From SAR202-VII-2 sp965263165 (GTDB lineage: Bacteria > Chloroflexota > Dehalococcoidia > Lucifugimonadales > SAR202-VII-2), in contig OZ253584.1 in the NCBI GenBank assembly GCA_965263165.1, positions 2,914,001 to 2,978,000 on the forward strand: a DNA stretch of 64,000 bases, in the 5' to 3' direction. The notes under the pieces are model-generated. The model did no database searches and had not been told where the DNA came from. It saw only the letters and a list, made by a program, of their open reading frames with translations. Below, one piece after another: positions 9,293 to 18,710 of this stretch (position 1 is its first letter; the number at the start of each line of letters is the position of its first letter). The position numbers and the translations under genes are program-made.

Positions 9293-9704
9293 TGAACCAG
9301 CCTCAGTTGCGTCCACAGCTTCCGCACCAACAGTTCCAACAAGGCTAAGGTAGACTCTCCGAGCCGCGGACAATATCCTGTCAGAGTCACGCTCGAATTC
9401 AGCTCAGATGTCCACGGTCAGCATAAGCGCCGATTGAGAGGGATATCTGTGAGAAAGCTATGTTGCTTGAATAGGCTCACAGGCTCCCCAGCCACATCTC
9501 AAAGACCTTTCTATCCATCGTGCACGTTGTCCCACCCACTCAGCCTCGCACTACCTAACCCAACAACCCCGCCGCCACCGTCCACCCCTTCCAAGCTGTC
9601 ATGCTCCGCCATCCCTCGTCTCATCCAAGTCCACAGCCCAGGAATACCTCAGAGTTTCGTCGCTATTGCCTAACGCGCAACAACCTCCCTGCGGCCACAC
9701 CCAG
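9293..9704. other. Intergenic region without a supported gene
   Basis: About 410 bp between the broken YaaC-like gene and the lipoprotein gene. It holds one 79-codon frame (9434-9673) of low-complexity Pro/Thr/Ser composition with no homology I recognise and no convincing ribosome-binding site. No repeat or terminator was recognised. Confidence 0.4.
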
Positions 9705-10979
9705 CTACGGCTTCGCGTAGCCCACAAGCTCCACGAAGCCCCTTCCCTCCAGCGCCTCGCCCCGCCTCTCGCCGCGCACGCGCACCTCGCCTTCCCAGTA
9801 GATCGGAACGATGGGGTCCGGCGGCACGAATTCCGAGTCCTCCACGACGGGCTCCAACACTAGGCTCAAACCTAGGGCTTCGATGTCCATCTGCCAGCCG
9901 GAGGGGTACGCGCCGCCTGTCGCAGGACTGGTCCAAGTGGCCCTGGGGAGCACGGCCACAGCCTCGCCCCCCAACGTGACGGCGCTGCCATCCTCATGCA
10001 CGAATGTCCCCAGCCGTGCCAGCGAGCGGCCATCCGGGGTCCACACGTCGAAGAACATCAGCTCTGTCCTGCCGTTCACCTCGTCATTCAATTGAAGGCT
10101 GAACCAGTCCCAACCCACCGCGAACGCTCTGAAGTCGCCCCATTGGTGGTCCATCCACCCCGAACCGCTGACCTCTTCCGTCGCGCCCGCCGCCGTAAGG
10201 CTGCCGGTGATGTCCATCCTGGAATGCGTGTAGTAGTACGACTCTCCGGCCTCCTGAAAATCGAGCAGTCCGTCGCCCCCGTGGAGGACGGCAGGCTTCG
10301 CCGACGAGAGCAGCAGGTCGACGCTGTAACCCTCCACCGACCCCGACACCCGGTACTCCCCGTCGAAGCCCTCCGCTGTCCAGCCGCCGACCGTGGCGCG
10401 GAAGCCGTTGGCGGGCTTGGCGCCGAGCTTCGGCCTAAGCACCTGCTCAAGCACCTGCCCAAAGGTGAATGTGCCGGCCTCATGGTCGGTAATGCCCAGG
10501 TGCCCCATCAGCACCACACCGGGCACAACGTCCCCGCCAACCTCGAATATGACGAAGTGGAACCCATACTCCGAGCCCCCTTCGGTCTCCAGAAAACCGT
10601 TGTAGTACCACCACTCCACGTCCGTGGGGTGCGAGGCGTCGTCCTCCGGCAAAACGACAGTTCTGGGCATATCGGGCGTCGGCGTAGCCGCGGGCGCAGG
10701 CGTTGGGGTGGCCGTGGCCGCGGCTGTGGCGGTGGGGAGGGAAACCGTCGCCGGCGCTGGAGATTGGGTCGGCGTCGCCTGCGCGGTGGGAACGGCCTCG
10801 GACCGGCACGCCCCCAGAGCCAGCAGCAAGCCCAGCGCTAACACCAGGGGCAGAAGCGGCCTCAAAGGCAGCGATGGAGGCAGACATGCATTGAAGGGAC
10901 GCCGCGCCCCGCGCAGAGATGCCCCGCGTCGAACGTAACTTCCATGCGCCCCTGTCAAAAGCCTACGCCCTCTGAGCAA
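9705..10979 (-). CDS. Secreted CrtC/AttH-like (lipocalin-like) lipoprotein
   Basis: Up to 424 residues; the start is uncertain because the signal sequence lies ~35 residues into the longest frame. A hydrophobic core (LLPLVLALGLLLALGAC) ends in a lipobox (LGAC), followed by a Thr/Ala/Pro linker of about 50 residues, so the protein is exported and lipid-anchored. The globular part starts DDASHPTDVEWWYYNGFLET and contains GSGWMDHQWGDF, both hallmarks of the hydroxyneurosporene synthase (CrtC)/AttH fold. Known CrtC proteins hydrate carotenoids, but secreted homologues are mostly uncharacterised. It overlaps the end of the PP2C gene by about 17 nt on the same strand, suggesting co-transcription. 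Confidence 0.8.
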   Translation of the reverse strand: MLRGRRLLTGAHGSYVRRGASLRGARRPFNACLPPSLPLRPLLPLVLALGLLLALGACRSEAVPTAQATPTQSPAPATVSLPTATAAATATPTPAPAATPTPDMPRTVVLPEDDASHPTDVEWWYYNGFLETEGGSEYGFHFVIFEVGGDVVPGVVLMGHLGITDHEAGTFTFGQVLEQVLRPKLGAKPANGFRATVGGWTAEGFDGEYRVSGSVEGYSVDLLLSSAKPAVLHGGDGLLDFQEAGESYYYTHSRMDITGSLTAAGATEEVSGSGWMDHQWGDFRAFAVGWDWFSLQLNDEVNGRTELMFFDVWTPDGRSLARLGTFVHEDGSAVTLGGEAVAVLPRATWTSPATGGAYPSGWQMDIEALGLSLVLEPVVEDSEFVPPDPIVPIYWEGEVRVRGERRGEALEGRGFVELVGYAKP

Positions 10980-11721
10980 TGGCCACCGTTATGTTGTCCA
11001 AGCCGCCCCTGGAATTGGCCAGGTCAACCAGCGACCGGCACGCCTGCTGCGGCCCCGCCGATGTCATGGCCCGCTCCATTTCCTCCTCCTCGACCAGCCG
11101 GTAGAGCCCGTCCGAACACAGCAGGAGCCCGTCTCCTGGCGCCAACGTGGCGGTATAGATATCGGCTTCAACCTCATGCGACGTCCCCACCGCCCTTGTC
11201 AGCATGTTCCTGTTGGCATGACCCTCGGCCTGTTCACGAGTCAGCAGCCCCAAAGACACCTGCTCTTCCACCCAGCTATGGTCTCGGGTTAACTGTCGTA
11301 GTTTGCCCTCCTGAAGCAGGTAGCCCCTGCTGTCCCCGACGTTGCCGGCCACAACCACGGCGCCCGCAAGGACGGCCATCGTGAGCGTCGTGCCCATACC
11401 CCGCCGGCCCGGCGCCAACGAGGCCTCATGGACCCTGGCGTTCACGTCCCGCAGCAGCCGGCCCAGTATCTCCTCCAGAGCCTCCGTCGTCGCCGCGCCC
11501 GGCTCTGGCAATGCCAGCTTCAAGCCTTCGACCACGCCCTCGACCGCCAGCGCGCTGGCCACCTCGCCGGCGGGGCCGCCGCCCATCCCGTCAGCCACCA
11601 CAACCAGCGCATCAATGGCCTCCGGGACATCGCAGCCGGCCAGGGCGCACACCACGTCTTGATTGCTGCGCCGCACCTTACCGATATCGGTCAGGGCGCC
11701 CAGACTGACGGTTGCGGTCAT
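10963..11721 (-). CDS. PP2C-family serine/threonine protein phosphatase
   Basis: 252 residues from ATG 11721, chosen over upstream in-frame starts (11736, 11811) because GGAGCG lies directly before it. The metal-binding motifs of the PPM family are all present: GKVRRSNQD, VVADGMGGGPAGEVAS, GNVGDSRGYLL, LLLCSDGLYRLV and GGLDNITVAI. It would dephosphorylate Ser/Thr-phosphoproteins in the cytosol using Mn/Mg. There is no sensor or membrane domain. Its kinase partner is not in the window. It ends inside the start of the downstream CrtC-like lipoprotein gene. Confidence 0.92.
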   Translation of the reverse strand: MTATVSLGALTDIGKVRRSNQDVVCALAGCDVPEAIDALVVVADGMGGGPAGEVASALAVEGVVEGLKLALPEPGAATTEALEEILGRLLRDVNARVHEASLAPGRRGMGTTLTMAVLAGAVVVAGNVGDSRGYLLQEGKLRQLTRDHSWVEEQVSLGLLTREQAEGHANRNMLTRAVGTSHEVEADIYTATLAPGDGLLLCSDGLYRLVEEEEMERAMTSAGPQQACRSLVDLANSRGGLDNITVAIAQRA

Positions 11722-11862
11722 TGTCGCTCCATGCATTTCGTCGTCGTTGCCAGGCCCGTTACCCTCAACGCGGCAACCCTCGGGTTGGGCCGACCGCCTC
11801 AGCGCAGCCAAGGATGAGAAGAGGGCCTATCTGCCCGCGACCCGCCCCCTCCGAAGTCAATC

Positions 11863-13194
11863 CTATCCCACCTCCGCCGCGGGCGCCTGCGCAGGCCGCC
11901 GCGGCGGCCTGGCAAAGACCAGTGCTATCACCACAGCGCCGAACAGCGCCGCGAAGGCCCCGAACGCGATCTCGTAGCTCCCCGTCTCATCATAGATGAA
12001 GGCTGCCATGACGGGACCCAGCGGGTTGATGATTCCCATCACCGGCATCGCGACACCGCGTATGGCGCCCAGGTGCATGCGCCCAAAGTAATCGGCGAAC
12101 ATCAGGCTGAAGAGCACCGTCCAGCCCCCGGTGCCGATCCCATACACCACCGCAAACAACACCGCCATTGGGTAGTTGTCCGCCACCGTGAGGATCAGCA
12201 TCGCCAGCACTTGGATCGAAGACGCAACGATGGCCCCCCAGCGCACGTGGATGCGCTCGAAAAAGAAGCCCCACCCCATCATCGTCACCGCCGACGTTCC
12301 CGCGAAAATGGTGCTCACGGTCACTGCCAGCGCCACGTCGACACCCTTGTCCTGGAAGTTGGCCACTGCGTGGAAGTTCACCGCCGTCTGAACGAACGCG
12401 GCGCCGGCCGTCGCCACCACGATCAACCAGAAAGCGCGCGTCCGCAGCGCCGCCCGCAGGGTGAAGGAATAGTCCGTTATCTTCTTGCGGGGCCACCGTC
12501 CGGTTTGGGGAGCGTTGGCGGCCTCGGTGGTCTCCGCCGTATCGCCGTCCGGGCTTAGCCCTAGGTCTTCAGGGCGGCGGCGAAGGTACATGAACGCCGG
12601 CGCGACGAGGAACACCAACGTGATGGCCGCCAACGCTACGTAGGCGTGACGCCAGCTATAGACAAGCATGATCGGTAGGATGATGAGCGGCATCAACGCC
12701 TGCCCCGCCCTCAGGCCGATGGAGTAGACGGCCATCGCCCTTCCGCGGCGCCGCACGAACCAGTTGGCCACCGCCACCCCCGTCGCTAGGTTGACCCCCG
12801 CCATTGTCATGGCCCGGCCCCCACCCATGAACGCCCACATATGCCACGGCTCCGACATGGAAGCCAGGCCCAGAATCATTCCCGCGATGACCACCCCCGA
12901 AATCATCACGATGCCCCGCGCGCCGTGCTTGTCCAAGAACCCGCCCACAAAAGCCGACAGCATCGCCCCGCCCAGCGAGCCGATGGTGAAGCCCAGCGTG
13001 ATCTCAAACCTTGACCAGCCCAGCTCGTCGCCTATCGGTTTGACGAAGACGGCCACTACCGGGCCGAACATGGCAACGTGAAAGAAGTTGATGACCAGGG
13101 ACGAATAGACGATGGCCCAACCGTAGAAGATCCGGCGGAAGGGCCAGAATATGGGAATGGACTGGAGGGGCTTGCCCGGAGGTGAATCGCTCAT
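11863..13194 (-). CDS. MFS transporter (monocarboxylate/oxalate-formate-like)
   Basis: 443 residues with about 12 hydrophobic helices and a central charged loop (RRRPEDLGLSPDGD) typical of the major facilitator superfamily. The loop motifs GGFLDKHGARG and NWFVRRRGRAMA match the MFS signatures between helices 2/3 and 4/5. The N-terminus (FYGWAIVYSSLVINFFHVAMFGPVV) resembles the MCT/oxalate-formate branch. The substrate is probably a small organic acid, but this cannot be read from the sequence. Its ATG overlaps the stop of the upstream Ada-type gene (ATGA), so translation is coupled. Confidence 0.88.
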   Translation of the reverse strand: MSDSPPGKPLQSIPIFWPFRRIFYGWAIVYSSLVINFFHVAMFGPVVAVFVKPIGDELGWSRFEITLGFTIGSLGGAMLSAFVGGFLDKHGARGIVMISGVVIAGMILGLASMSEPWHMWAFMGGGRAMTMAGVNLATGVAVANWFVRRRGRAMAVYSIGLRAGQALMPLIILPIMLVYSWRHAYVALAAITLVFLVAPAFMYLRRRPEDLGLSPDGDTAETTEAANAPQTGRWPRKKITDYSFTLRAALRTRAFWLIVVATAGAAFVQTAVNFHAVANFQDKGVDVALAVTVSTIFAGTSAVTMMGWGFFFERIHVRWGAIVASSIQVLAMLILTVADNYPMAVLFAVVYGIGTGGWTVLFSLMFADYFGRMHLGAIRGVAMPVMGIINPLGPVMAAFIYDETGSYEIAFGAFAALFGAVVIALVFARPPRRPAQAPAAEVG

Positions 13195-13412
13195 CCAGGC
13201 GCCACCGCCCGGGGACGCGCCCTCGTTCCACCCTCTCGCCCGGCGTCGCGAAGGCAGAGCTTACAGGGGCGGTAGCCTTGACGGCGGGCCTCGTTTGCGC
13301 CGTCGAAGGACACTAGATTCCGCTCGGCGATCCGCCCGGCGGCTGAGCAGCTGGGCGCGCAGTAGATCCGCGTCGTGCGGCTCCCAACAAAGGCGCTCGC
13401 GTCGTGCCTCAT
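13191..13412 (-). CDS. Stand-alone Ada-type metal-binding domain protein
   Basis: 73 residues. The sequence FVGSRTTRIYCAPSCSAAG ... GYRPCKLCLRD reproduces the four-cysteine zinc site of the Ada N-terminal domain (YCxPxC and RPCxxC). In Ada the first cysteine accepts methyl groups from phosphotriesters and switches DNA binding. Here the AraC-like and methyltransferase domains are absent, so the protein is a minimal version whose role is unproven. It overlaps the MFS gene by 4 bp (ATGA) and lies downstream of a strong hairpin at 13581-13627. Confidence 0.75.
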   Translation of the reverse strand: MRHDASAFVGSRTTRIYCAPSCSAAGRIAERNLVSFDGANEARRQGYRPCKLCLRDAGREGGTRARPRAVAPG

Positions 13413-13580
13413 AGGTATCCCTCGAAAACAGCGGCCGCAGCGGTGGGATGCTGGACCGCATTGTCGTCTGGCGCGAGGCCGGGCAACCCTGTCCGCTCAC
13501 CCAACGCCCATGCCCTCGCCGCCACCGCACACTATACTACACGCCTCCGTTTCGCCTCTCTCCGAGCAGCCGGGCCCCCG

Positions 13581-13627
13581 CAGAATGAAGAGGGGCTGCT
13601 CCAGCGTGGAGCAGCCCCTTCATTCTG
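13581..13627. terminator. Long bidirectional hairpin terminator
   Basis: CAGAATGAAG-A-GGGGCTGCTCC pairs with GGAGCAGCCCCTTCATTCTG around a 5-nt loop; a 2-nt bulge is the only defect. It sits between the end of the hydantoinase B gene (13698) and the start of the Ada-type gene, both on the minus strand, and would end the hydantoinase transcript. Confidence 0.8.
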
Positions 13628-13697
13628 TGCTCTTTGTCCCCGAACGTTGGGCGCCGAGGCGGGCAGCCGATGCCGCGCGCCGGCTCTCGGCCAACAG

Positions 13698-15398
13698 CTA
13701 TGCGCTGGCCGTCAAGCCGGCCTCCTCGAGCTCCTCCTCAGTGAGCCCATACAGTTCGATGGCCTTCTCCGGCGTCACGATCCCGTCCTCCACATCCCAG
13801 AACACCCGTTGGTGCTCGCGCTCTCTGGGGTCGCCCAGACCGCCGCCCGCCGGCGCCTCTATGCGCAGCACGTCTCCGGCATTCAACTCCAGGCTAGAGA
13901 CCATCGTTTCGTAACGCTGCTCTTCCGGTCCACCGGGATTGACGACAACGGCGCCAATCACGCCATCGAGGCCTCCCTCGGTGCCTTGCGCTACGCGGCG
14001 GTCTGCGCCTCCGGTGAACTTTGCGGGACCCTTCAACTGGTAGTCGCGCCGGTACGATGAGCCGCCCCGGTACTTGCCTGCGCCTCCGGTGTCCGGCGTT
14101 GCCGCGAACTGGAGCAGCCTCACGTCGAACTCGGCCTCCAGTATCTCGATGCTGGTGAACCTGGATGCCCCGCTGTACCCGTGTCCGGTGCCCGGCCAGC
14201 CGTCGCCGCCCTCGAACGCGTAGCTGCCGGGGTTGAATATCTCGTACTGCACGTATGGCCGGGAGTTCCCGCCCCTGCTGCCCAGGACCATGGAGCTTTG
14301 AGTCCCGCTGAAGGACACAGCCGGTCTGCCGGAGGCCTTCGTCAGCGCCCGGTTCACCACCCCCTCAATGGCGCGCAGGTTCTTCGAGTAGAAGCCCGTC
14401 GGGCCTGGGAAAATGGGGTCCACCAGGCTTCCTGGACGGAAGCGGCAGTCTATCACCGCCTGAACGCCCCAATTGTTGGGAATGGATGGGTCCACCATCG
14501 AAGCCAGCCCCTGCGCCGTGATGCCCCTGAGAAAGGGCGGACGGATGTTGACAGGCCCCTCGCTCTGGTCGCCGGTGGCGCTGAAGTCCATCACCAGGCG
14601 GTCGCCCTCCTTGATGGCGGCCACGTGCAGCCGGATGACGCGGTCGGCGTCCACCACGTCCCGTATGAACGTCTCGCCCTCGAACACGCCGTCCGGCCAC
14701 TCCTCCAACTCCCGCCTGATGCGCTGTTCCGCCCGCGCCCCAAGCAGATCGAACGTCGCCTGGACAACATCCTTGCCGTAGTAATCCATCAGCTCCTTCA
14801 AGCGCGCCCCGCCGATGCTCCACAGAGCCCCGGCCTGCGCCGTCAGGTCGCCGATCACAAGGTGGGCCGACCGGCTGTTGCCCGTCAGGAACTGCTCGGT
14901 CTCCTTCACTATCTGGTAGTCCCTCTGGAACCTCACCGGCAGAATCTGAAGCCCCTCCCCGTACACGTCGCGGGCGATGGTCACCCTGCTGCCGGGCGCC
15001 AGCCCCCCGATGTCGCTCTTGTGGCCGATGCTGGCGCAGAAGGCAACGAGGCTGCCCTCGTAGAAGATGGGGGTCACCACCACGATGTCCATGGGATGCG
15101 GCACGCCGCTGTGGTAGGCGCTGTTGATAATGAAGCTGTCCCCTTCCCTCATGTCCTCATAGTCGTAGTACTGGAGGACCCCGGCCACACAGTAGGGATA
15201 GGCCCCGTTGTGGGCCACGACGCTCGAGTGAGAGCCGACCAGCCTGCCTTGCCAGTCCAGCAGGGCGCAACTGAAGTCGTGAGTTTCCCGGATGATGGTG
15301 GAAAAGCCCGTGCGGAAAATGGCGATCTGCATCTCGTTGACGATGCCGTTCAAACGAGCGCCTATGACTTCCTGGGTGATGACGTCAACGTCCACCAT
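13698..15398 (-). CDS. hyuB: Hydantoinase B/oxoprolinase family protein (HyuB)
   Basis: 566 residues, the usual length for the B subunit. Family features include the N-terminus DVITQEVIGARLNGIVNEMQIAIFRTGFS, HDFSCALLDWQGRLVGSH, and the conserved SAYHSGVPHPMDIVVVTPIF and AFCASIGHKSDIGG. It pairs with HyuA (15487-17535) upstream on the same strand, 88 bp apart. Such A/B pairs form ATP-dependent hydantoinases, 5-oxoprolinases or, with extra subunits, acetone/acetophenone carboxylases. The C-terminus has the GGAGKYRGG-type loop common to the family. The substrate is unknown. Confidence 0.93.
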   Translation of the reverse strand: MVDVDVITQEVIGARLNGIVNEMQIAIFRTGFSTIIRETHDFSCALLDWQGRLVGSHSSVVAHNGAYPYCVAGVLQYYDYEDMREGDSFIINSAYHSGVPHPMDIVVVTPIFYEGSLVAFCASIGHKSDIGGLAPGSRVTIARDVYGEGLQILPVRFQRDYQIVKETEQFLTGNSRSAHLVIGDLTAQAGALWSIGGARLKELMDYYGKDVVQATFDLLGARAEQRIRRELEEWPDGVFEGETFIRDVVDADRVIRLHVAAIKEGDRLVMDFSATGDQSEGPVNIRPPFLRGITAQGLASMVDPSIPNNWGVQAVIDCRFRPGSLVDPIFPGPTGFYSKNLRAIEGVVNRALTKASGRPAVSFSGTQSSMVLGSRGGNSRPYVQYEIFNPGSYAFEGGDGWPGTGHGYSGASRFTSIEILEAEFDVRLLQFAATPDTGGAGKYRGGSSYRRDYQLKGPAKFTGGADRRVAQGTEGGLDGVIGAVVVNPGGPEEQRYETMVSSLELNAGDVLRIEAPAGGGLGDPREREHQRVFWDVEDGIVTPEKAIELYGLTEEELEEAGLTASA

Positions 15399-15486
15399 GG
15401 GTCCTCCTGTCCTTCCGATGCCTCGCCCAACCTCAACCGCCTTCTCAGGCGGGCCAACGTCTGCCCCGCCCTCCGGCGCAAGCCCT

Positions 15487-17535
15487 CTAGTTCACCGTGA
15501 TAACGATGTTCCCAAAACCGTCAACCTCGGCCAGTTGCCCGGGATAGACCACTGTCGTTGAGTCAGACTGGTCCACAATGGCCGGACCCTCCAGGCGATG
15601 TCCCGGACGCAGGCGCGCCCTGTCGTAGACGGGGCAGGAGATCATACCCTGTGCGCTGCTGAAGCAGGCGTCGCGCTCCCCGGCCCGCGCCGTTTCGACA
15701 CCCCCCTCCGCCGCCGCGCTGGGCTTGATGGTCGCGTGCCGCACCTCAGCCACCGCCACAACCCGGTAGTTGACCACCTCCGCCGGCTCCTCCGGGGCGC
15801 CGTGGCCGAACTGTTGCGCATGAAGTTGGTCGAAGGCTGCCCGCGTCTCTTTCAAATCGTCTTCCGTCAGCCGTTCACCCCCGCTCACCGGCACGGTCAA
15901 CTCGTAGCCCTGGCCCTGATATCTCAGGTCCATGAAGCGCGAAAGCTGAAGCTGGGCTCGGGCAAAGCCATCTTGCTGGAAGTCGTCTAGGGCCTGCCGC
16001 TCGAGCCCGGAAAAGACGGCCATCGCATCGGCGCCGCTCAGGTTCGCCAATGGCAGCAGCCGCGAGGTCACGTAGTCGCGCCTCGGGTCGGCCATCAACA
16101 GCCCCAGGGCCGAGGTCACCCCAGGGGCGGGCGGAACGATGACCTTCTGCATGTGGAGGTCAGCCGCCAAACGCCCCGACGGGATCGGGCCCGCCCCCCC
16201 GAATGCAACCATGCTGAAGTCCCGCAGGTCGTAACCCCGCTCGGTGGAAACGGCCCGCACTCCCTCCTCCATCTTGGCATTGATGATGCGGATGATGCCC
16301 TCCGCCGTCTGAAGCGGGCTCAGGCCAAGCTTGCTCCCCATCTCCTTGATGGCGTCGAACGCCTTGTCGTAATGCAGCGACACCTTTCCGCCGCCAAGGT
16401 TGTTGGGGTTCAGATACCCCAGCACCACGTTGGCGTCGGTGACCGTGGGGTCAGTGCCGCCCTTGCCGTAGCAAACGGGGCCGGGATCGGCGCCGGCGCT
16501 GTGGGGCCCAACCTGAAGGCCGCCCCCCTTGTCGAGCCAGGCGATAGTGCCCCCGCCCGCCCCAATCGTATTGATCATCAGCATCGGCACGCCCAACTCC
16601 CAGTCGCCCAGGCGGCCGGACGTCTCTTCGAGTATCTTTCCCTTCTCTCCCAGGGCCAAGTCCGTGCTGGTTCCCCCCACGTCCAGGGTCACAACGTTGT
16701 CAAATCCCGCGGCGGTGGCAATTTCAACCCCGGCCAGCGCCCCGGCGCAGGGGCCGGAAAGGATCGTCGTCACCGGCACCACGCTTTCGACCTTGCTGAC
16801 CCCCCCGTTGCTCTGCATGATGTAGATCTGCCGGGTCCCTATGCCCTCGTCCCGCAGCTTCTTGCCCAGGATGATCAAGTAGGCGGTCATCGCTGGGTCC
16901 AGCATGGCGTTGGCCACCGTTGTACTGTAGCGGGGGTGCTCCCTGATCTGGGGCAGAATGTTCGACGACAGAGACACCCAGGCATCGGGAAACTCCTGCT
17001 CGATGAGCTCTCCCACCCTCTTCTCGTGGGCGGGGTTCAGGAAGGAGAAGAGCAGCACCACCGCAATCGACTCGACGCCCTTGGCCTTCAGCGTCCGGAT
17101 CGCTGCGACGGTTGCCTCCTCATCCAGAGCCTTCAGTTCGTTGCCCTCATTGTCTATCCGCTCGGGGACCTCGCGGCGGTAGCGGGGCGGCACCAGGGGC
17201 TTCTTCTCTATGAAGAGGTTCCCCAGCTCTGCGCCGAAGCGGGGCAGATGCCAGATGTCGTTGATGCCGGTGAAGCCCTCGGTGATCAGCAGGCCCACCC
17301 TGGCGCCCTTGGACTGCACCAGGAGGTTGGTCCCCACCGTCGTTCCGTGGGAAAGGGCGCCAATACTGTCCAGGTCTCCCTTGTTCGGAAACAGCTCCAG
17401 CACACCCTGAACAATGGACTGGCTCGGGTCCCAGGGCGTTGAGGGCACCTTCAGAATCTCTATTTCGCCGGTGTCCTGGTCCATCACCACCATGTCGGTG
17501 AATGTCCCTCCGGTGTCTACTGCTACCGTCTTCAC
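15487..17535 (-). CDS. hyuA: Hydantoinase A/oxoprolinase family ATPase (HyuA)
   Basis: 682 residues. The N-terminus VAVDTGGTFTDMVV is the phosphate-binding loop of the ASKHA-type hydantoinase A fold. LSHGTTVGTNLLVQSKGARVGLL, LDVGGTSTDLAL and FGGAGPIPSGRLA follow in the order expected. It would activate a carbonyl substrate with ATP for ring opening or carboxylation together with HyuB. Gene order is A then B in one transcript. Upstream, across about 270 bp, a maleate isomerase/AMDase-like gene diverges, which suggests a shared catabolic theme. Confidence 0.94.
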   Translation of the reverse strand: MKTVAVDTGGTFTDMVVMDQDTGEIEILKVPSTPWDPSQSIVQGVLELFPNKGDLDSIGALSHGTTVGTNLLVQSKGARVGLLITEGFTGINDIWHLPRFGAELGNLFIEKKPLVPPRYRREVPERIDNEGNELKALDEEATVAAIRTLKAKGVESIAVVLLFSFLNPAHEKRVGELIEQEFPDAWVSLSSNILPQIREHPRYSTTVANAMLDPAMTAYLIILGKKLRDEGIGTRQIYIMQSNGGVSKVESVVPVTTILSGPCAGALAGVEIATAAGFDNVVTLDVGGTSTDLALGEKGKILEETSGRLGDWELGVPMLMINTIGAGGGTIAWLDKGGGLQVGPHSAGADPGPVCYGKGGTDPTVTDANVVLGYLNPNNLGGGKVSLHYDKAFDAIKEMGSKLGLSPLQTAEGIIRIINAKMEEGVRAVSTERGYDLRDFSMVAFGGAGPIPSGRLAADLHMQKVIVPPAPGVTSALGLLMADPRRDYVTSRLLPLANLSGADAMAVFSGLERQALDDFQQDGFARAQLQLSRFMDLRYQGQGYELTVPVSGGERLTEDDLKETRAAFDQLHAQQFGHGAPEEPAEVVNYRVVAVAEVRHATIKPSAAAEGGVETARAGERDACFSSAQGMISCPVYDRARLRPGHRLEGPAIVDQSDSTTVVYPGQLAEVDGFGNIVITVN

Positions 17536-17805
17536 GCGCTCTCTCCTCCGATATTCTCGACGTTGTCAATCGTGGGTTGGCCTTCCACCGCCGCGCCTTC
17601 CCGACTATAGGTTGCCCCCCTACGAGCGTCAATCCCCGCCCGCGGCCCGGCTCGGCGCGCCGCGCCAGCCCAACAGGACGGTGGCGCGGATTGAGCGGAG
17701 CCTCCCTTGCCGCGCCGCCCCGTCCCCGCTAGGATAGCGTCGCCTGCATCCAGCGCACGCGGCTCGCCGCCAAGACCCAACGGGAAGCACGGAAAAGGAG
17801 GCCTC

Positions 17806-18522
17806 ATGTACGGATGGCGCGGCCGCATCGGCCACATCTGCCCCTCCATCCCCATCGACATGATCATCAACGAGTTTCAGCAGATCATCCCCGACGGCGT
17901 GGTGATGGTCTATACGTCTCTTCACGTGCAGAACATCCGCCAAGAGGACTTCGATCGCGCCCTGGACAGGCTGACCGAGGCCACCGAACAAATGGCCGAG
18001 GGCGAGGTCGATTGCATCATTGCCGGCGGAGGCCCACTGGTCGCGCTGCGCGGTACCGACGCCGACATCGTCGAGCACATAACCGGCATCGCCAACGTGC
18101 CGGCCTCCACCACCACCGGCGCCATGATCTCCGCGCTTCGCCACCTCGAGGCGAAGCGCATCGTCATCGCTTCCCCCTACTCCGAGGAACGGAACAAGCT
18201 CCTTGGGAAGTATCTCGAAAGCCAGGACTTCGTAGTCGTCGGTCAGAAGGGCCTGGGCCTGACCCGAGCGATGGACATCGCCAAGCTCCCCTGGAGCGCC
18301 TCCTATCGGCTTGCCCGGGAAGCCGCCGCCGGCGCGCCTGACGCCGATGCCATATACATCCCCTGCGCCCGGTTCCCCGTCATCGACAACATCGGCACAA
18401 TCGAGCAGGACGCGGGCATCCCCGTGGTCACCAGCGTCCAGGCCATGACGTGGTGGGGCCTGGAGTCCATCGGCATCGGTGAAGAGGTGGACGGATACGG
18501 CCTACTGCTGGAAGACCGTTAG
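17806..18522 (+). CDS. Arylmalonate decarboxylase/maleate cis-trans isomerase-like protein
   Basis: 238 residues from ATG 17806 with AAAAGGAGG upstream. The N-terminus YGWRGRIGHICPSIPIDMI and the stretch NVPASTTTGAMISALRHL are typical of the AMDase/maleate isomerase/Asp-Glu racemase fold. Racemases and maleate isomerases use two cysteines. Here the first position reads AGGGPLVALRG (no Cys), while the second site keeps Cys in IYIPCARFPV, the single-Cys arrangement known for arylmalonate decarboxylase. A decarboxylase or a racemase-like role on hydantoin- or malonate-derived acids would fit the divergent hyuAB genes. The exact reaction is inferred. Confidence 0.8.
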   Translation: MYGWRGRIGHICPSIPIDMIINEFQQIIPDGVVMVYTSLHVQNIRQEDFDRALDRLTEATEQMAEGEVDCIIAGGGPLVALRGTDADIVEHITGIANVPASTTTGAMISALRHLEAKRIVIASPYSEERNKLLGKYLESQDFVVVGQKGLGLTRAMDIAKLPWSASYRLAREAAAGAPDADAIYIPCARFPVIDNIGTIEQDAGIPVVTSVQAMTWWGLESIGIGEEVDGYGLLLEDR

Positions 18523-18569
18523 CGCCATCGCCAACAGCCGCGCGCCATCACTCCCTCGCGCCCCGCTTG

Positions 18570-18613
18570 TGCTTCCCAGGGACATTAGCTACAGGCGCGC
18601 GGCGGGAGAATCC
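18570..18613. repeat. Repeat family R2, copy b
   Basis: GCTTCCCAGGGACATTAG followed by TACAGGCGCGCGGCGGGAG and AATCCT matches copy a (6797-6838) and copy c (45338-45378). It lies about 50 bp after the stop of the AMDase-like gene. Confidence 0.55.
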
Positions 18614-18710
18614 TAGGGATAGCCTGAATAGGCTCGTGGATTGCGGCCCAGGGCCTGTTCACGCTAATACACCGAATTGCGTTGTCAATTGCGGGGGCCG
18701 GCTCTGTTCC

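Noticed and set aside
9434..9673. 79-codon plus-strand frame
   Set aside because: Pro/Ser/Thr-rich, no convincing start context, no recognised motif.
14181..15500. 439-codon plus-strand frame opposite hyuB, and 429 codons opposite hyuA (16153-17442)
   Set aside because: Shadows of well-conserved hydantoinase genes, rich in His/Arg/Pro, typical antisense frames of high-GC coding DNA.
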